From positions 62,001-126,000 of the forward strand of contig CAZBKM010000003.1 in the NCBI GenBank assembly GCA_964492485.1: 64,000 nt of DNA, written 5' to 3'. Origin of the DNA: UBA5336 sp964492485 (GTDB lineage Bacteria > Pseudomonadota > Alphaproteobacteria > Caulobacterales > Hyphomonadaceae). Of this stretch, positions 42,417 to 51,295 are shown one piece after another. The notes below the pieces were generated by a model that was given only the letters and a program-made list of their open reading frames with translations, searched no databases and had not been told where the DNA came from. The translations under genes and the position numbers were made by a program. The stretch's first letter is position 1. Each line of letters opens with the position of its first letter.

Positions 42417-43268
42417 ATGGGCAGGACGCTGCGAGTCGCCGCGATCCAGTATGCACCGGGGGCAACCGGCAGCGACCCGCTGGACGAAGCGTCGCGCCTT
42501 GTGCGCTCGGCGGCCGGGCAGGGCGCGCAGGTCGTTCTCTTGCCCGAGCTGTTCATGGGGCCCTATTTCTGCAAGACCCAGGACGAGGCACACTTCGCGT
42601 CCGCCCATCCTCTCGACCGGCATCCGATCGTCGAAGCGCTGGCTCCGCTTGCACGGGAGCTGGACGTCGTGCTGCCGCTGTCGATCTTCGAACGCGAAGG
42701 CCCGCACCATTACAACAGCCTGGTGATGGTTGACGCCGACGGCACACCGCTCGGCGTCTACCGCAAGAGCCACATTCCCGACGGGCCCGGCTATCAGGAG
42801 AAGTTCTACTTTCGGCCCGGGAATACGGGGTTCCGGGTCTGGGACACCCGCCATGGCCGGCTCGGGGTCGGGATCTGTTGGGACCAGTGGTTTCCAGAGG
42901 CGGCTCGCGCCATGGTTCTTGCCGGGGCAGAGGTGCTGTTCTACCCCACTGCGATCGGCGCCGAACCGCAGGATCCCACGCTGGACACGGCCGCGCGCTG
43001 GCGCCGGGCCATGGTCGGCCATGCCGTCAGCAACACGACGCCCGTGGTCGCGGCAAACCGTATCGGCGACGAGGCTGGGCAGGTCTTCTACGGGACGAGC
43101 TTCATCGCCGACGGCTCCGGGGAGGTGGTGGCCGAGCTATCGCGCGCCGAGGCCGGGATCATCGCGCACAGCTTCGACCTGGACGCGCTGGCACGGGAGC
43201 GTGCGGCCTGGGGCTTCTTCCGCGATCGCCGGCCGGATCTCTACGGCGCGCTGGTCCAGCCGGTCTGA
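42417..43268 (+). CDS. aguB: N-carbamoylputrescine amidase
   Basis: Nitrilase-superfamily enzyme that hydrolyses N-carbamoylputrescine to putrescine, CO2 and ammonia. 283 residues. The Glu-Lys-Cys triad is visible: Glu in LLPELFMGPYF, Lys in YRKSHIPDGPGY and Cys in GVGICWDQWFPEAARAM. EKFYFRPGNTGF and the C-terminal WGFFRDRRPDLY match the AguB subgroup. ATG at 42417 follows TTGGAGGATTGA, the end of aguA, so translation is coupled. Confidence 0.95.
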   Translation: MGRTLRVAAIQYAPGATGSDPLDEASRLVRSAAGQGAQVVLLPELFMGPYFCKTQDEAHFASAHPLDRHPIVEALAPLARELDVVLPLSIFEREGPHHYNSLVMVDADGTPLGVYRKSHIPDGPGYQEKFYFRPGNTGFRVWDTRHGRLGVGICWDQWFPEAARAMVLAGAEVLFYPTAIGAEPQDPTLDTAARWRRAMVGHAVSNTTPVVAANRIGDEAGQVFYGTSFIADGSGEVVAELSRAEAGIIAHSFDLDALARERAAWGFFRDRRPDLYGALVQPV

Positions 43269-43368
43269 GCGGCCTGTGCCGTCGCACGCAATGGAAACAC
43301 GCCTGGATCTCGCCTAGAACCCCCCAAGGACGCGGGGAGCATCTGACCCAGATGGAGAAGGACACGCC

Positions 43369-44583
43369 ATGGATACGGTACTGATTATCGGCGCCGGCGC
43401 GGCCGGTTCGGTTGTCGCGCAGAAATGCGCCATGAACCGCGATGTCTTCAAGACCATTCACCTGGCTTCGCGCCGCCTGGAGAGCTGCCAGAAGGTGGCC
43501 GACCTGTGCCAGACACCCATCGAGATCCATCAGGTGGATGCCGACGATGTGGCCGCCACCGTGGCACTGATCCGGCAGGTCAGGCCCGATCTGGTGATCA
43601 ACATGGCGCTGCCCTATCAGGATCTGCCGATCATGGACGCCTGCCTCGAGGCTGGCGTGCACTACATGGATACGGCCAATTACGAGCCGCGCGACGAGGC
43701 GAAGTTCACCTATGCCTGGCAGTGGCCCTATCATGACCGCTTTGCCGAGGCGGGGCTGATGGCCATCCTGGGATGCGGGTTCGATCCAGGCGTCACCAAT
43801 GTTTATTGCGCCTATGCACAGGAGGCGCTGTTCGACGAGATCGACACCATCGACATCGTCGACTGCAATGCCGGCAATCACGGCAAGGCCTTTGCGACGA
43901 ACTTCAATCCCGAAATCAATCTGCGTGAGGTCACCCAGCGCGGCAAGTACTGGAAGGACGGGCAATGGATCGAGATCGATCCGCTCTCCATCGCCTGCGA
44001 TATCGACTATCCGGAGGTCGGGCTCCGGCGATCCTATCTGATCTATCACGAGGAGGAGGAGAGCCTCGTGAAGCATATCCGGGGGCTGAAGCAGATCCGC
44101 TTCTGGATGACCTTCTCGGAGGCCTACATCAAGCACCTGGAGGTGTTGCAGAATGTCGGCATGACCCGCATCGATCCGGTCATGTACAAGGGAACCCCCG
44201 TGATCCCGATGGAGTTCCTCAAGGAATTGCTGCCGCCGCCGTCATCGCTCGCGGAGGATTACACCGGCAAGACGTCGATCGGCGTCATCGTGCGGGGGCG
44301 CAAGGACGGCCAGTCCATCGCGAAGATGATCTACAATGTCTGCGACCATGCCGAGACCTTTCGGGAAGTCTCCGCCCAGGCCGTGTCCTATACGACCGGG
44401 GTACCGGCGGTGACCGGGGCCATGATGCTGTTCCAGGGCGCATGGCAGGGACAGGGCGTGTTCAATGTCGAGCAGCTTCCGCCCGTGCCCTTCCTGGACG
44501 AGGTGGCGCGCCAGGGACTGCCCTGGCATGTGATCGACGTTGCCCCGGCCGACCAGGCGGGCCTCTTCGCGGTTGAGACATGA
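43369..44583 (+). CDS. Carboxynorspermidine/carboxyspermidine synthase (saccharopine dehydrogenase family)
   Basis: NADPH-dependent condensation of aspartate beta-semialdehyde with putrescine or diaminopropane, giving carboxyspermidine or carboxynorspermidine. 404 residues. The N-terminal Rossmann loop is VLIIGAGAAGSVVAQKCAM, followed by IHLASRRLESCQKVAD. Family marks are INMALPYQDLPIMDACLEAG, HYMDTANYEPRD, GCGFDPGVTNVYCAYA and the DCNAGNHGKAFATNFNPEIN stretch seen in the Lys1/CANSDH group. Its stop overlaps the decarboxylase ATG by 4 bases. With putrescine made by aguAB next door, spermidine is the likely product. Confidence 0.92.
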   Translation: MDTVLIIGAGAAGSVVAQKCAMNRDVFKTIHLASRRLESCQKVADLCQTPIEIHQVDADDVAATVALIRQVRPDLVINMALPYQDLPIMDACLEAGVHYMDTANYEPRDEAKFTYAWQWPYHDRFAEAGLMAILGCGFDPGVTNVYCAYAQEALFDEIDTIDIVDCNAGNHGKAFATNFNPEINLREVTQRGKYWKDGQWIEIDPLSIACDIDYPEVGLRRSYLIYHEEEESLVKHIRGLKQIRFWMTFSEAYIKHLEVLQNVGMTRIDPVMYKGTPVIPMEFLKELLPPPSSLAEDYTGKTSIGVIVRGRKDGQSIAKMIYNVCDHAETFREVSAQAVSYTTGVPAVTGAMMLFQGAWQGQGVFNVEQLPPVPFLDEVARQGLPWHVIDVAPADQAGLFAVET

Positions 44584-45743
44584 TGGCGGCCGACCTGCTC
44601 GACGGCGTGGAGACGCCGGTTTTCATTCTGGATCTCAAACGGTTGCGGCGGAATCTCGAGACGGCGGCACGGGTGCGCGAAGCGGCCGGCTGCCAGATCC
44701 TCCTGGCCACCAAGGCGTTCGCCCTTCCTGCCGCCTTTCCCCTTATGCGGGACTATCTCGATGGCACGACGGCGTCTGGCGAGTATGAGGCGCGGCTCGG
44801 CGCGGAGTGCTTCGGCAAGGCGGTGCATGCCTACGCGCCGGCCTTTACGGATGCGGAGATGACGCGGCTTCTCGCCTTTGCAGGGCATGTCTATCTGAAC
44901 TCGGCCGAGCAACTGGACCGGTTCGGACCGCAGATCCGGGCTGCGGGCGCGAAGGTCGGGCTCAGGATAAATCCAGGCTACTCCCATGCGTCGCTTGGGG
45001 GTGCGCTGTACGATCCTTGCGCCCCCGGATCGCGCTTTGGCGAGGTGCGCGACCGGCTGGACGAGGTGGACTGGTCGGGCGTCGACATCCTGCATGTCCA
45101 CGCCCTGTGCGAGGCGCGACACGATGCGTCGGTCGGGCTCATCAAGCATGTGGCCACGCACTTTGCCGACCGGATCGCGAAGGTCGAGACGGTGAATTTC
45201 GGTGGCGGGCACTTTCTCAACGCGCCGGACTACGATGTCGAAGCCCTTATCGCGGCAATCCGTGACTTTCGCGACCGGTTCGGTGTGGAGGTGGTGCTGG
45301 AACCCGGTTCAGGGCTCGTGGTCGATACAGGCGAGCTTGTCGCCAGCGTCCTTGCGCTCCACCGCAATCAGGTGGACCTGGCGATCCTCGACGCGTCGGC
45401 CTCGACCCACATGCCGGACGTGCTCGAAGTGCCCTACCGGCCGGGCATCGAGGGCGCGGGCGAGCCGGGGATCCACCCCTTCACCTACACCCTCGGCGGC
45501 AAGACCTGCATGACCGGCGATATCATCGGTACCTACAGTTTTCCCGAACCCTTGCAGGTCGGCCAGAGGCTGCACTTCACCGACCAGATGCATTACACCT
45601 TCGTCAAGACGAACACGTTCAACGGCACGCCCCTGGCCAATCTGGCGATGCGGCACGAGGACGGATCGATCGAACGGCTAAGCCAGTTCGGTTATGAGGC
45701 ATTCCGCGATCGGCTGGGCTGGCCGTCCGGCAATCGGCCCTAA
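44580..45743 (+). CDS. nspC: Carboxynorspermidine/carboxyspermidine decarboxylase
   Basis: PLP enzyme, alanine-racemase fold, 387 residues. It removes CO2 from carboxy(nor)spermidine to give (nor)spermidine. The PLP Lys is Lys45 in ILLATKAFALP. NpsC-type motifs: SGEYEARLG, LRINPGYSHASLGGALYDPC, NFGGGHFLNAPDYD, EPGSGLVVDTGELVA, and LGGKTCMTGDIIGTY with the active-site Cys. The ATG at 44580 overlaps the previous gene (ATGA); a second ATG follows at 44583. RIME-like copy D begins at the base after the TAA stop. Confidence 0.94.
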   Translation: MMAADLLDGVETPVFILDLKRLRRNLETAARVREAAGCQILLATKAFALPAAFPLMRDYLDGTTASGEYEARLGAECFGKAVHAYAPAFTDAEMTRLLAFAGHVYLNSAEQLDRFGPQIRAAGAKVGLRINPGYSHASLGGALYDPCAPGSRFGEVRDRLDEVDWSGVDILHVHALCEARHDASVGLIKHVATHFADRIAKVETVNFGGGHFLNAPDYDVEALIAAIRDFRDRFGVEVVLEPGSGLVVDTGELVASVLALHRNQVDLAILDASASTHMPDVLEVPYRPGIEGAGEPGIHPFTYTLGGKTCMTGDIIGTYSFPEPLQVGQRLHFTDQMHYTFVKTNTFNGTPLANLAMRHEDGSIERLSQFGYEAFRDRLGWPSGNRP

Positions 45744-45846
45744 CGCCTGTTCAAGCGAAGTGGGCACCGGTTCGCGCCAAGACCTTGCTCGAAAAAAAGG
45801 GTCCAGCGCATCTCCACTGAGACGGATTGACTTGAAGATGCCTGAG
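45744..45846 (+). repeat. RIME-like repeat, copy D
   Basis: The left hairpin reads GCCTGTTCAAGCGAAGT, then ACCGGTTCGCG and CAAGACCTTGC. A CGAAAAAAAGGGTC linker leads to the second hairpin with AGCGCATCTCCACTGAG and TGACTTGAAGATGC. Arms of hairpin one have drifted. It starts at the nspC stop and lies between nspC and the convergent helix-hairpin-helix gene. Confidence 0.8.
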
Positions 45847-45980
45847 CGCGCGCGGCGGACCCGGTCGGCGGCCTGCTTTCGCTTGCGCCAAGGGCGCTGC
45901 GTAGACGGCCAGGGGGTAGCTCCAGACCGGCTGTCAGGTGGCCGCCCGCTGCGCGCGGCCACGATGGGCGAACGCGACCG

Positions 45981-46664
45981 TCAGGCCGCCCGCTGCGCGG
46001 CCAGTGCCTTGGCCTGGGCGATCCAGTCTTCGCGCGCAACGCGGCCCTTGAAGGCGAGCTGATCGTCGATCCACGCGCCATCCTGCGTGCTCCACTCCGC
46101 GATCTGGGCATAGTGGTAGGTGCCGAGCGCGTTGAGCCGCTCCTGCAGTTTGGCGCCGATTCCCTTGATCTTTGTCAGGTCGTCGGGCTCGCCGTCGGGG
46201 GCGTTGAGCAGGCGCGGCACGGCCTTCACGCCGCTGCCGGGACGGGTCGTGCGAGCGGTGGGGCCGGTTTCGGCCGTCATGGCATCGTTGGCCGGCGGCA
46301 CGGCGGTACCGACGCGACGGATCCGGTCGAAGAAATCGGTCATCACGGAGCCGGGCATCCGGGTCGGCCAGAATACCCAGTTCGGCATCGCCTGGAGCGC
46401 GTTGGCCGTCAGCTCCCAGCTGCGAAGATTGGCGTCGGCCAGACGGTGGAACGCATCGCGCATCTGCTCCTGATCGAGGAAGAAGGCATGGTTCGGCACA
46501 GGCACCTGAACGGTGATCCAGTCGAAAGGCTGTGAGGTCGGGTGGGCGGCGCGGTCCATCGTCTCGACCAGCGCATCCTGGGCATTGCCAAGCGTGTCCA
46601 GATAGGCGCGCATCGCGGTGGCATAGAGGGCGAACGGGGCAAAGGGCGGACGCATCTCGGTCAT
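45981..46664 (-). CDS. Phasin-like/helix-hairpin-helix protein
   Basis: 227 residues. The N-terminal half is helical and phasin-like in tone (PFALYATAMRAYLDTLGNAQ, later DAFHRLADANLRSWELTANA). After a Pro/Thr-rich linker the C-terminal half holds a helix-hairpin-helix: LTKIKGIGAKLQERLNALG, YHYAQIAEWSTQD, then DDQLAFKGRVAREDWIAQAK. This C-terminal module is also found as an extension on NuoE and ribosomal protein L21 in alphaproteobacteria. Function unknown. The ATG at 46664 has GGAGG upstream. Possible roles are granule association or nucleic-acid binding. Confidence 0.72.
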   Translation of the reverse strand: MTEMRPPFAPFALYATAMRAYLDTLGNAQDALVETMDRAAHPTSQPFDWITVQVPVPNHAFFLDQEQMRDAFHRLADANLRSWELTANALQAMPNWVFWPTRMPGSVMTDFFDRIRRVGTAVPPANDAMTAETGPTARTTRPGSGVKAVPRLLNAPDGEPDDLTKIKGIGAKLQERLNALGTYHYAQIAEWSTQDGAWIDDQLAFKGRVAREDWIAQAKALAAQRAA

Positions 46665-46785
46665 GGGGGCCTCCAGGTCGTTTTCGCTTGATAGCAGAAA
46701 ATTGTGCGCTGCACAATAGAATTCAACAGGCTGACCCGCCGCTGCCCTATTTTGGCCCGGGACGAAGCACTCTATCGCAGGCCGT

Positions 46786-47685
46786 ATGGGCGAACCGACC
46801 GAATCCTCGATCCTGCCGGAGGAAACCGCCCCCCCGCCCCGGGTCTCGGGGCGGGCGCTGGTCTTCGATTCCGGCATGGGTGGCTTGACCGTGGCGCGTG
46901 CGCTCATGGACATGGCGCCGGGGCTTCGGGTGGACTATGCCGCCGATACGGGCTTCTTCCCCTATGGCGAAAAGGCGGACGACGCGTTGCGCGCCCGTTT
47001 GCCGGCCGCCGCCGTCGCCCTGTGTGCAGAGGCGCGGCCGGACGTTTTCGTGATCGCATGCAATACGGCGTCCACGCTCGCCCTTTCGGAGGTACGCGCA
47101 GCGCTGGATATCCCCGTGGTCGGCACCGTACCTGCGGTCAAGCCCGCCGCGCGTCTTACCCGGAGCGGCGTGATCGGCGTGCTGGCGACACCTGGCACGG
47201 TGCGCCGCGCCTACACTGCCGACCTGATCCGGGACCATGCCCAGGGCGCCACCGTAAGGTTGCACGGCACCGTCGCGCTTGTCGAACTGGCCGAGCAGGT
47301 CGCGGCTGGGGGCGAGCCGCCGCTGGCCGCATTCGAGGCGACCCTCGCCCCCCTGTTCGACGGCCCGGACGGCGCCCTGATCGACACGATCGTGCTCGCC
47401 TGTACGCATTTCCCGCTGGTTCGCGACCGGTTGGAGGCGGCCGCGCCGCGTCCGATCACCTTTGTCGACAGCGGCGAGGCGATTGCCCGTCAGACCTTGC
47501 GTGTCCTCACCCTCGGGGGCGCCGGGCGTCGCGACGATGGGACTCCGGCAGCCTGGCTGACCTCCGACCCGGCCAATCAGGGCCGGATGGTTGGCGTGCT
47601 TCAGCGGTATGGGTACGATCGGCTGAACTGGGTCACGGTCGCCGAAACGTCCTCGGTCTCCGGTTCGACCGCCGAGAGACCGTAA
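46786..47685 (+). CDS. murI: Glutamate racemase
   Basis: Makes D-glutamate for peptidoglycan. 299 residues with a 20-residue N-terminal extension. Catalytic Cys pair: first Cys in VIACNTASTLALS, second in VLACTHFPLVRDRL. Substrate site: VFDSGMGGLTVARAL and FFPYGEKADDALRAR. The C-terminal part runs past position 47601 and overlaps the convergent decarboxylase gene by 85 bases, an unusually long overlap for two conserved genes. Its start lies 121 bases from the divergent helix-hairpin-helix gene. Confidence 0.95.
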   Translation: MGEPTESSILPEETAPPPRVSGRALVFDSGMGGLTVARALMDMAPGLRVDYAADTGFFPYGEKADDALRARLPAAAVALCAEARPDVFVIACNTASTLALSEVRAALDIPVVGTVPAVKPAARLTRSGVIGVLATPGTVRRAYTADLIRDHAQGATVRLHGTVALVELAEQVAAGGEPPLAAFEATLAPLFDGPDGALIDTIVLACTHFPLVRDRLEAAAPRPITFVDSGEAIARQTLRVLTLGGAGRRDDGTPAAWLTSDPANQGRMVGVLQRYGYDRLNWVTVAETSSVSGSTAERP

Positions 47686-48827
47686 AGCGTCGGCCATGGG
47701 CTGTCGGTGGCCTCGACGGTCTGGAACCCGCCGAACCCATTGAAACGCCCGGCGATCGCGCGGCCATAGGCGCCGACATTCCCGAATTCGAGGTAGTCGC
47801 CCTCGCGCAGGCCTGCGGGCAGCATGACCGTTTCGGGGAAACGATCGGCACTGTCGCAGGTCGGCCCGTACACCGTGTAGGGCGCCAGGGGGCCCGCTGC
47901 GTCGCCCCCCTCGCGGGTGAAGGCCCGAGCCGGGTATGACCAGCGCTCGCGGACCGCGTCATGGAGGGCGCCGAAGCCGCCATCGTTCAGATACAGCGCG
48001 CCTGGCTTGACCCCCTCGATCCGGCACAGCAGGCTTTCACTCTCTGCACAGAGGGCGCGACCCGGTTCGCACCACAGATCCGCGTTCTCGAGCACCATCA
48101 TGTCCTCGAACGCCTCGGCGACCGCGTGGGCATAATCCTCGAGAGGCGGCGGCGTGTGCATGTCGTAGACACTCGGAAAGCCGCCACCGACATCGACCAG
48201 GTCCACCGTAACCCCGGCAGACACGATCAGGCTGGAGACATGGGCCATGGCCGAGCGCCACGCCAGCGGCGACAGGGCCTGACTGCCGACATGGAAGGAC
48301 ACGCCCAGTTCATCGGCATATGCCCGGGTGGCGCGCAGCAGGTCGGGAGCTTCGCGTTCGGGCACGCCGAACTTGCCGGTCAGGGGAAGGGTCGAGCCCT
48401 CATTGGAGACGCCAATCCGCACGACCAGCGTCAGGTCCCGCGCATGTCCCGTGGCATCGAGGATCTTGTCCAGCTCATCGTGATTGTCGAGCACGAAACG
48501 GCGGACACCAAATTCATGATAGGCGCGCGCGATGGCGCGACGATTCTTGATGGGGTGCATGAAGGCCATGCGGGCATCGGGGAACAGGGTGCCGATAAGC
48601 TCGACCTCATGCTCGGAGGCCACGTCGAAGGCGCGCGTGCCGCCGTCCCAGAGGGCCTGCAGCACATGCGGGGCCGGATTGGCCTTCACCGCGTAATAGC
48701 ACTCGCCGGGAAAGTTCTCCGCAAACCAGCGCGCGGCGATGTTCGCGCGGTGCGGCCGGAAAAGAAAAACGGGATCATCGGGGCGCGAAAGGCGAATCAG
48801 CTCTTTCGCAGAGCGGACCAACTGCAT
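47601..48827 (-). CDS. Ornithine/lysine decarboxylase (PLP fold III)
   Basis: About 408 residues; decarboxylates ornithine to putrescine (or lysine to cadaverine). PLP Lys48 sits in CYYAVKANPAPHVL. Other motifs: FHVGSQ, DVGGGFPSVYD, EPGRALCAE and the active-site Cys in VYGPTCDSADRFPE. The size suits ODC-type alanine-racemase-fold enzymes rather than the larger SpeA arginine decarboxylases. The ATG at 48827 has GGAGA upstream and was preferred to the more distant ATG at 48923. Upstream lies a structured leader with its own promoter. The 3' end overlaps murI by 85 bases. Confidence 0.92.
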   Translation of the reverse strand: MQLVRSAKELIRLSRPDDPVFLFRPHRANIAARWFAENFPGECYYAVKANPAPHVLQALWDGGTRAFDVASEHEVELIGTLFPDARMAFMHPIKNRRAIARAYHEFGVRRFVLDNHDELDKILDATGHARDLTLVVRIGVSNEGSTLPLTGKFGVPEREAPDLLRATRAYADELGVSFHVGSQALSPLAWRSAMAHVSSLIVSAGVTVDLVDVGGGFPSVYDMHTPPPLEDYAHAVAEAFEDMMVLENADLWCEPGRALCAESESLLCRIEGVKPGALYLNDGGFGALHDAVRERWSYPARAFTREGGDAAGPLAPYTVYGPTCDSADRFPETVMLPAGLREGDYLEFGNVGAYGRAIAGRFNGFGGFQTVEATDSPWPTLYGLSAVEPETEDVSATVTQFSRSYPYR

Positions 48828-48914
48828 CACAGTCTCCAGTGACAAAGGAGCCCCGTGGGACTCGGTTGCGACTGGCGTTAGTGCGCAGCCCGTATGGGCC
48901 CGATGTCCGCCAAG
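48828..48914 (-). ncRNA. Candidate speF-type leader RNA of ornithine decarboxylase
   Basis: The Rfam speF leader family is defined upstream of alphaproteobacterial ornithine decarboxylase genes, and this stretch is in that position. Visible structure on the minus strand is a GCCC/GGGC hairpin, then an unpaired GCGCACTAACGCCAGTCGCA-like segment, and a GAGTCC/GGGCTC hairpin before the ribosome binding site. Membership is inferred from position and hairpins, not from alignment. Confidence 0.45.
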
Positions 48915-48920
48915 ACTGGG

Positions 48921-48949
48921 CATATAGACCCCATGCCTTTATGCATCAA
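48921..48949 (-). promoter_or_regulatory. Candidate sigma-70 promoter for ornithine decarboxylase
   Basis: On the minus strand TTGATG (48949-48944) is followed after 17 bases by TATATG (48926-48921). Transcription would start near 48914 and give a leader of about 87 bases before the ATG at 48827. Confidence 0.5.
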
Positions 48950-48985
48950 GGATATTTTCGGAACGTGTCGCCACCGCCCTGACAA

Positions 48986-49003
48986 GGCGTCTTTTTCCTG
49001 TCA
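48986..49003 (+). promoter_or_regulatory. Weak Pho box before the PstS-like gene
   Basis: CTGTCAT (48997-49003) matches the PhoB half-site consensus. The heptamer 11 bases earlier, GCGTCTT, fits only partly. It lies 47 bases before the GTG start. The presence of a PstS-like gene downstream raises the likelihood, but the match is only one good half-site. Confidence 0.35.
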
Positions 49004-49050
49004 TCGAGACGCGTTACCCATGTTCCGGTTCTGCGACGAGGAGGTGTGCC

Positions 49051-50145
49051 GTGGCATTGCGCTGGATCTTCGCCCTCTTGGGGCTCGCCTGGGTGGCCGC
49101 GTGTGACGGTGGCCGGCTGTCCCAGTTCGATGGCGAGGAGATTGCGCCTCCGCCGCCGCTGGGCCAGGCCGACCGTATCAAGATTGTCGGGTCAAGCACG
49201 GTCGCGCCTTTCTCCACGACCGTGGCGGAACAGTTCGGCGCCGCCACCCGGTTCTCAACGCCGATCGTGGAAACGACTGGCACGGGCGGCGGCTTCAAGG
49301 CGTTCTGCCAGGCCATCGGTCCCAACCAGCCCTCCATCACCAATGCCTCGCGCCGCGTGAAGCCCAGCGAGGTCGAACTGTGCCGCAAGGCCGGCATCAC
49401 GGAGCTGGTCGAGGTGAAAATCGGCTTTGACGGGATCGTGCTGGCCAATTCCAAGGCGGGACCGGCCTTCGACCTGACAAAAGTGGAAATCTACCGTGCC
49501 CTTGCTGCGGAACTGCCTGATGGCGAGGGTGGTTTCGTCGCGAATCCGAATATCCGGTGGTCGGACGTGTCGCCGGATCTTCCGGACGAGGAGATCAAGG
49601 TCTACGGCCCCCCGCCGACCTCCGGGACACGGGACGCCTTCGTCGAGATCGCCATGGAGATGGGGGCAGAAGAGTTACCCGAGCTTGCCGCGCTGAAGGA
49701 GACCGACGAGGATGCCTTCGTGAAGCGCGCCCACACGCTTCGCACCGACGGGGCGTGGGTCGACAGCGGCGAGAATGATGCCGCGATCATCCAGAACCTG
49801 ATCAAGAATCCCAGCGTGCTCGGGGTCCTTGGCTATTCCTTCCTCGAGCAGAACGCCGACCGCGTGAAGGCATCGCAGATCAATGGCGTGGAGGCGACGT
49901 TCCAGAACATCGCCAGCGGCGACTACAAGATTTCAAGGTCGATGTACTTTTACGTCAAACGCCAGAACCAGCCCCTGGTCCCGGGCCTGATCCCGTTCAT
50001 CGACGAGTTCACGTCCCCGGACGCCTGGGGTCCGGAAGGGTATCTGGCGGAGAAGGGCCTGATCCCTCTGCCTGAAGAGGTGCGCGCGCAGGTGCGCGAG
50101 CAGGCGCTCGCCCTGGAACCCATGGATCCGCTCGCCGCAAGCTGA
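49051..50145 (+). CDS. PstS-like phosphate-binding lipoprotein
   Basis: Solute-binding protein of the phosphate ABC transporter (PBP-like_2) family. 364 residues; a lipoprotein signal ends WVAAC with Cys18. Phosphate-loop motifs are KIVGSSTVAPFST, ETTGTGGGFKAFC, ITNASRRVKPSE and the GTRDAFVEI stretch. No pstCAB genes follow, so it acts with a transporter elsewhere or as a sensor. The start is a GTG at 49051 after GAGGAGG. Upstream at 48997-49003 is CTGTCAT, identical to the first Pho-box repeat of the TonB receptor, though the following repeats are weak. Confidence 0.9.
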   Translation: MALRWIFALLGLAWVAACDGGRLSQFDGEEIAPPPPLGQADRIKIVGSSTVAPFSTTVAEQFGAATRFSTPIVETTGTGGGFKAFCQAIGPNQPSITNASRRVKPSEVELCRKAGITELVEVKIGFDGIVLANSKAGPAFDLTKVEIYRALAAELPDGEGGFVANPNIRWSDVSPDLPDEEIKVYGPPPTSGTRDAFVEIAMEMGAEELPELAALKETDEDAFVKRAHTLRTDGAWVDSGENDAAIIQNLIKNPSVLGVLGYSFLEQNADRVKASQINGVEATFQNIASGDYKISRSMYFYVKRQNQPLVPGLIPFIDEFTSPDAWGPEGYLAEKGLIPLPEEVRAQVREQALALEPMDPLAAS

Positions 50146-50149
50146 CCGG

Positions 50150-51184
50150 TCAGCCCCCCTGAGGTGCCATAGGGCCAGGCATGGCCCGCAGCGCCTCCAG
50201 AAGCGCGTGCATGTCATCGGGCAAGGGCGCCTCGAAGCGCAATGTCTCGCCCGTCACCGGGTGCACGAAGCCGAGGATTGCGGCGTGCAGGGCCTGGCGG
50301 GTCTGGCGACGGGCGATCCGGGTGGCCGTATCGAAGGCCGGACCACTGCCGAACGCCTTGATTCCCCGATGACGGCCATAGACGCCGTCGCCGACCAGCG
50401 GATGCCCCAGATGCGCCATGTGGACGCGGATCTGGTGGGTGCGTCCAGTCTCCAGTCGGCACTCGACGAGGGCCGCTGCCGGCGACGCGCTGGCCTTGTC
50501 GAGGCGCCCGAACCGCTCGCGCACCCGGTAGTGGGTCACGGCGTCGCGGGCGTCGGGACGCGCGCGCGCGTCATAGACGGCCATGCGCTTTCGATCGGTG
50601 GAGGCGCGCGCCAGCTTGGTATGCACTGTGCCGGACGCGGACCTGGGCGCCCCCCTCGTGATGGCGAGATAGACTCGTTCGATGTCATGGGTGGCAAACA
50701 GCGTGGACAGGCCCGCATGGGCGGCTTCGGTCTTGGCGACGACCAGGACCCCTGTCGTGTCCTTGTCCAGCCGGTGAACGATGCCCGGCCGTTCCACTCC
50801 GCCGATCCCCGGCAATCCGCCGTCGCAATGGTGCAGCAGGGCATTCACAAGCGTGCCCTGCCAGGAGCCGGGGGCAGGATGCACCGCCATGCCGGCCGGC
50901 TTGTTCACCACGATCAGGTCCCTGTCCTCGTAAAGCACGTCGAGGGGGATGTCTTCGGCAAGGGGTGTTGCAGGCACGGGGTCAGGCTCGGTCAGCACAT
51001 AGGTGCCGCCACCGATCACCCGCGCCCGGGGGTCGGCGATCTGGCCGTTCGGTCCGTCAAGCGCGCCAGCCAGGATCAGCGCCTTGGCCCGCGAGCGCGA
51101 AAGGCCTTCCAGGGCCGTTGACAGGAATCTGTCCAGCCGTTCGCCGGCATCAAGCTCGGTCGCAAGGAGGGTATGCTGTGTCAT
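50150..51184 (-). CDS. rluD: RluD-type 23S rRNA pseudouridine synthase
   Basis: 344 residues, with an N-terminal S4 RNA-binding domain (ERLDRFLSTALEGLSRSRAK) and a catalytic domain with IVHRLDKDTTGVLVVAK. GRTHQIRVHMAHLGHPLVGD and the VVNKPAGMAVHPAPG strand complete the RluA-family signature. RluD modifies helix 69 of 23S rRNA and supports ribosome function. It converges on the PstS-like gene with a 4-base gap and is divergent from phoD. Confidence 0.94.
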   Translation of the reverse strand: MTQHTLLATELDAGERLDRFLSTALEGLSRSRAKALILAGALDGPNGQIADPRARVIGGGTYVLTEPDPVPATPLAEDIPLDVLYEDRDLIVVNKPAGMAVHPAPGSWQGTLVNALLHHCDGGLPGIGGVERPGIVHRLDKDTTGVLVVAKTEAAHAGLSTLFATHDIERVYLAITRGAPRSASGTVHTKLARASTDRKRMAVYDARARPDARDAVTHYRVRERFGRLDKASASPAAALVECRLETGRTHQIRVHMAHLGHPLVGDGVYGRHRGIKAFGSGPAFDTATRIARRQTRQALHAAILGFVHPVTGETLRFEAPLPDDMHALLEALRAMPGPMAPQGG

Positions 51185-51295
51185 GGTCGCGGCGTGTATA
51201 GACTGTTTTTGCCGGCGTCGTCATGCGGTTGACGCGAAGCCGTGGCACGAGACGCTCCGATTACTGTCCGCAAGCTGGAGAAGGGGGACCCATAG

